NCBI RefSeq assembly: GCF_014217255.1
Contig: NZ_CP059404.1
Coordinates: forward strand, 372,001 to 436,000
Source of the DNA: Corynebacterium incognita
GTDB lineage: Bacteria > Actinomycetota > Actinomycetes > Mycobacteriales > Mycobacteriaceae
Direction: 5' to 3'
DNA: 64,000 nt
Position 1 is the first letter of the stretch. Every line of letters begins with the position of its first letter. Position numbers and translations under genes: made by a program. Shown here one piece after another: positions 62,675-64,000 of this stretch. Below the pieces are notes generated by a model that saw only the letters and a program-made list of their open reading frames with translations, was not told where the DNA came from and ran no database searches.

Positions 62675-63160
62675 CTAGCGCAGGCCAGCGGCGCGCTCCA
62701 GCTCCAGGCTGGAAATGCCGGCGCCGGTCGGAACGATCGCAAATACGTTGCGCTCGGTGTCCATGCCGCGGGTGAGCTTGGTCATCTGGCCGGACAGGCC
62801 AAAGCACAGGCCAGCAGCGAAGTCGATAATGCGCTTAGCCTCGCCGCGGTCGGCGTCAGTCAGTTCAAAGACCACGGCGTCGCCGTCGCGGAAGGGCTCA
62901 CCAATCTTCTTCGCCTCTGCGTAGGACACCAAGGACACCTCAACGATGGTCGGGGCGTACTCACGAGCGTCGGCTACATCGGCGCCGTAACGACGGTCCG
63001 CGTAGCGGTCTGCGGGGGCGGCGGCACGCTCGCCACCGCGACGGTAGTCGCCCTCCGCCACGCGGTCGTAACGCTCGTCCTCGGTGTAGTACGCGTCGTC
63101 TTCGTTGTCGTTCGCCGGGCCCAGGCCGAAGAAGCCCATGAAGTCGTTCTTGAAGGACAT
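62675..63160 (-). CDS. sepF: Cell division protein SepF
   Basis: 161-aa FtsZ membrane anchor. The N-terminal amphipathic helix (MSFKNDFMGFFGLGP) binds membrane; a disordered Asp/Arg-rich linker follows (about 18-70); the globular SepF domain has PTIVEVSLVSYAEAKKIGEP, FRDGDAVVFELTD, RIIDFAAGLCFGLSGQMTK and VFAIVPTGAGIS. In corynebacteria SepF is the essential FtsZ tether because FtsA and ZipA are absent. ATG 63160 has GGAG 5 nt upstream; the earlier frame start at 63202 lacks one. Confidence 0.95.
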   Translation of the reverse strand: MSFKNDFMGFFGLGPANDNEDDAYYTEDERYDRVAEGDYRRGGERAAAPADRYADRRYGADVADAREYAPTIVEVSLVSYAEAKKIGEPFRDGDAVVFELTDADRGEAKRIIDFAAGLCFGLSGQMTKLTRGMDTERNVFAIVPTGAGISSLELERAAGLR

Positions 63161-63285
63161 AATGTCTCCGTTGTCTCCTCTAATCACCACTCCCACCGCC
63201 ACTGCTGTGACTGTTGTGAAAGAAGGTAATTTATGTGGTTTATAGTGCGGTTATGCTTGCAATTCTTCGATGCAGTAGGTGAATT

Positions 63286-63981
63286 TTAAGCTACTGGGCG
63301 TGCTCCCATGATGCCAGTACCGACACGCACGACATCACTGCCGTGAGCGATGGCGTCTGCCATGTCTGCGGACATCCCCGCGGACAACTCCATACCGCGA
63401 CCGAGCTGCTGCCCGAGGGCGTCCGCGAGCTGGCGCACCGTGTCAAAAACTTCGGCGGCGTCTGCGTCCAGCGGCGGCACCACCATCAGGCCACGGAGGC
63501 TCACGTGTGCACAGTCCTCGATGGTACGCGCCAGCTTCTCGACGTCGCCGCGTTCCACCCCGCCCCGGCTGGTGTCACCGTCGTAAGAAACCTGGATATA
63601 CACCGGCAAACCAGTACTTCGCTCCCCTGCCTCCAGCGCGCGGCCCACGCCGCGATCTAATGCCAGCGCGAGCTTCTCCGAATCAACCGAGTGCACACTC
63701 GCAGCCCACCGCGCCACGTGGTTGGCCTTCTTGGTCTGTACCTGACCAATCATGTGGAAGCGCAGCTGCGGCAACTCCGCCGCCTTGGCACGAGCTTCTT
63801 GCTCGCGATTCTCGGCCACGTCCGTCACCCCCAGCTCCGCCAACAGTCCGAGATCAGCGGCCGGGTGGAACTTGGTCACCGGCAACAACCGTGGTGGCTC
63901 CCGATCCGCCGCGGCAGCCAAACGCACGATCTCGTCCCGCACCTTGTCCAGATTCGCGGCCAGCTCCGCCTTCCGCGCCAC
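63286..63981 (-). CDS. yggS: YggS/PLPBP family pyridoxal-phosphate homeostasis protein
   Basis: 231-aa alanine-racemase-fold protein binding PLP. The PLP lysine is in LLPVTKFHPAADLGLLAELG (Lys about 37), then DVAENREQEARAK, FHMIGQVQTKKAN, VYIQVSYDGDTSRGG and the C-terminal MSADMADAIAHGSDVVRVGT phosphate site. The family normally has a Gly in VGEN where this protein has VAEN. GTG 63981 fits the family N-terminus, but the frame stays open to the window edge, so a few upstream codons could belong. It lies in the ftsZ-yfiH-yggS-sepF cluster, with yfiH and ftsZ expected beyond the edge. Confidence 0.92.
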   Translation of the reverse strand: MARKAELAANLDKVRDEIVRLAAAADREPPRLLPVTKFHPAADLGLLAELGVTDVAENREQEARAKAAELPQLRFHMIGQVQTKKANHVARWAASVHSVDSEKLALALDRGVGRALEAGERSTGLPVYIQVSYDGDTSRGGVERGDVEKLARTIEDCAHVSLRGLMVVPPLDADAAEVFDTVRQLADALGQQLGRGMELSAGMSADMADAIAHGSDVVRVGTGIMGARPVA

Positions 63982-64000
63982 GGCACACTCGGACTGGTGA

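Overview
The window is a chromosomal segment of a Corynebacterium species (high-GC actinobacterium). The gene order is what I remember of the C. glutamicum gdh-pyk-lgt-dnaE-ileS-wag31-sepF arc; this is recall, not a search. Many genes start directly at or just after a TANNNT -10 hexamer (leaderless mRNAs), typical of the genus. I see no rRNA, tRNA, CRISPR array or intact insertion sequence.

Layout. 1-2640: mutM (3' part missing), rnc, a DUF177 gene and a SepIVA-like septal coiled-coil gene, all on the minus strand. 2641-5784: a DUF3800 remnant, gdhA, a decayed glycerate-kinase-like gene and a small unknown gene. 5818-11200: an M20 amidohydrolase, glycogen phosphorylase and pyruvate kinase. 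11247-17274: lgt followed by a remodelled trp/his locus containing a TrpC-like protein with lost catalytic residues, a Trp-associated membrane protein, an intact inositol-monophosphatase-family gene, a HisA-like and a HisH-like pseudoenzyme, and an MFS transporter. hisF and hisI are absent where I would expect them. 17366-30049: small membrane proteins, a cytochrome b561/molybdopterin oxidoreductase fusion, a lipoprotein, TetR and glgX genes, a DEDDh exonuclease-BRCT protein, a small alarmone synthetase, an S4 protein, a YigZ-family protein and ilvA. 30263-43231: two surface proteins, dnaE, rarD, rluD, lspA, a lipoprotein, asparaginase and dinB.

43232-57018 lies between dinB and ileS and looks like an accessory block made of three modules. 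Module 1 (43.4-48.8 kb) is one operon: secreted CYTH-like protein, ABC ATPase, solute-binding lipoprotein, fused double permease and metallophosphoesterase. Its promoter carries GTTCACC-like direct repeats resembling actinobacterial PHO boxes. I infer an uncharacterised phosphorus-compound scavenging system. Module 2 (49.2-54.6 kb) is a pentitol (arabitol/mannitol type) catabolic cluster: xylB, a DeoR regulator, a polyol MFS transporter and mtlD. Module 3 (54.8-56.9 kb) is a GntR regulator with an MFS transporter, set beside the frameshifted tail of an aldehyde dehydrogenase gene.

57019-64000: ileS with a translational T-box leader (isoleucine AUC specifier), a small membrane protein, wag31/divIVA, yggT, sepF and yggS, i.e. 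the downstream end of the division/cell-wall cluster.

The two most notable observations are the candidate phosphorus-scavenging operon and the cluster of full-length ORFs that keep HisH, HisA, TrpC and glycerate-kinase ancestry but have lost catalytic residues.
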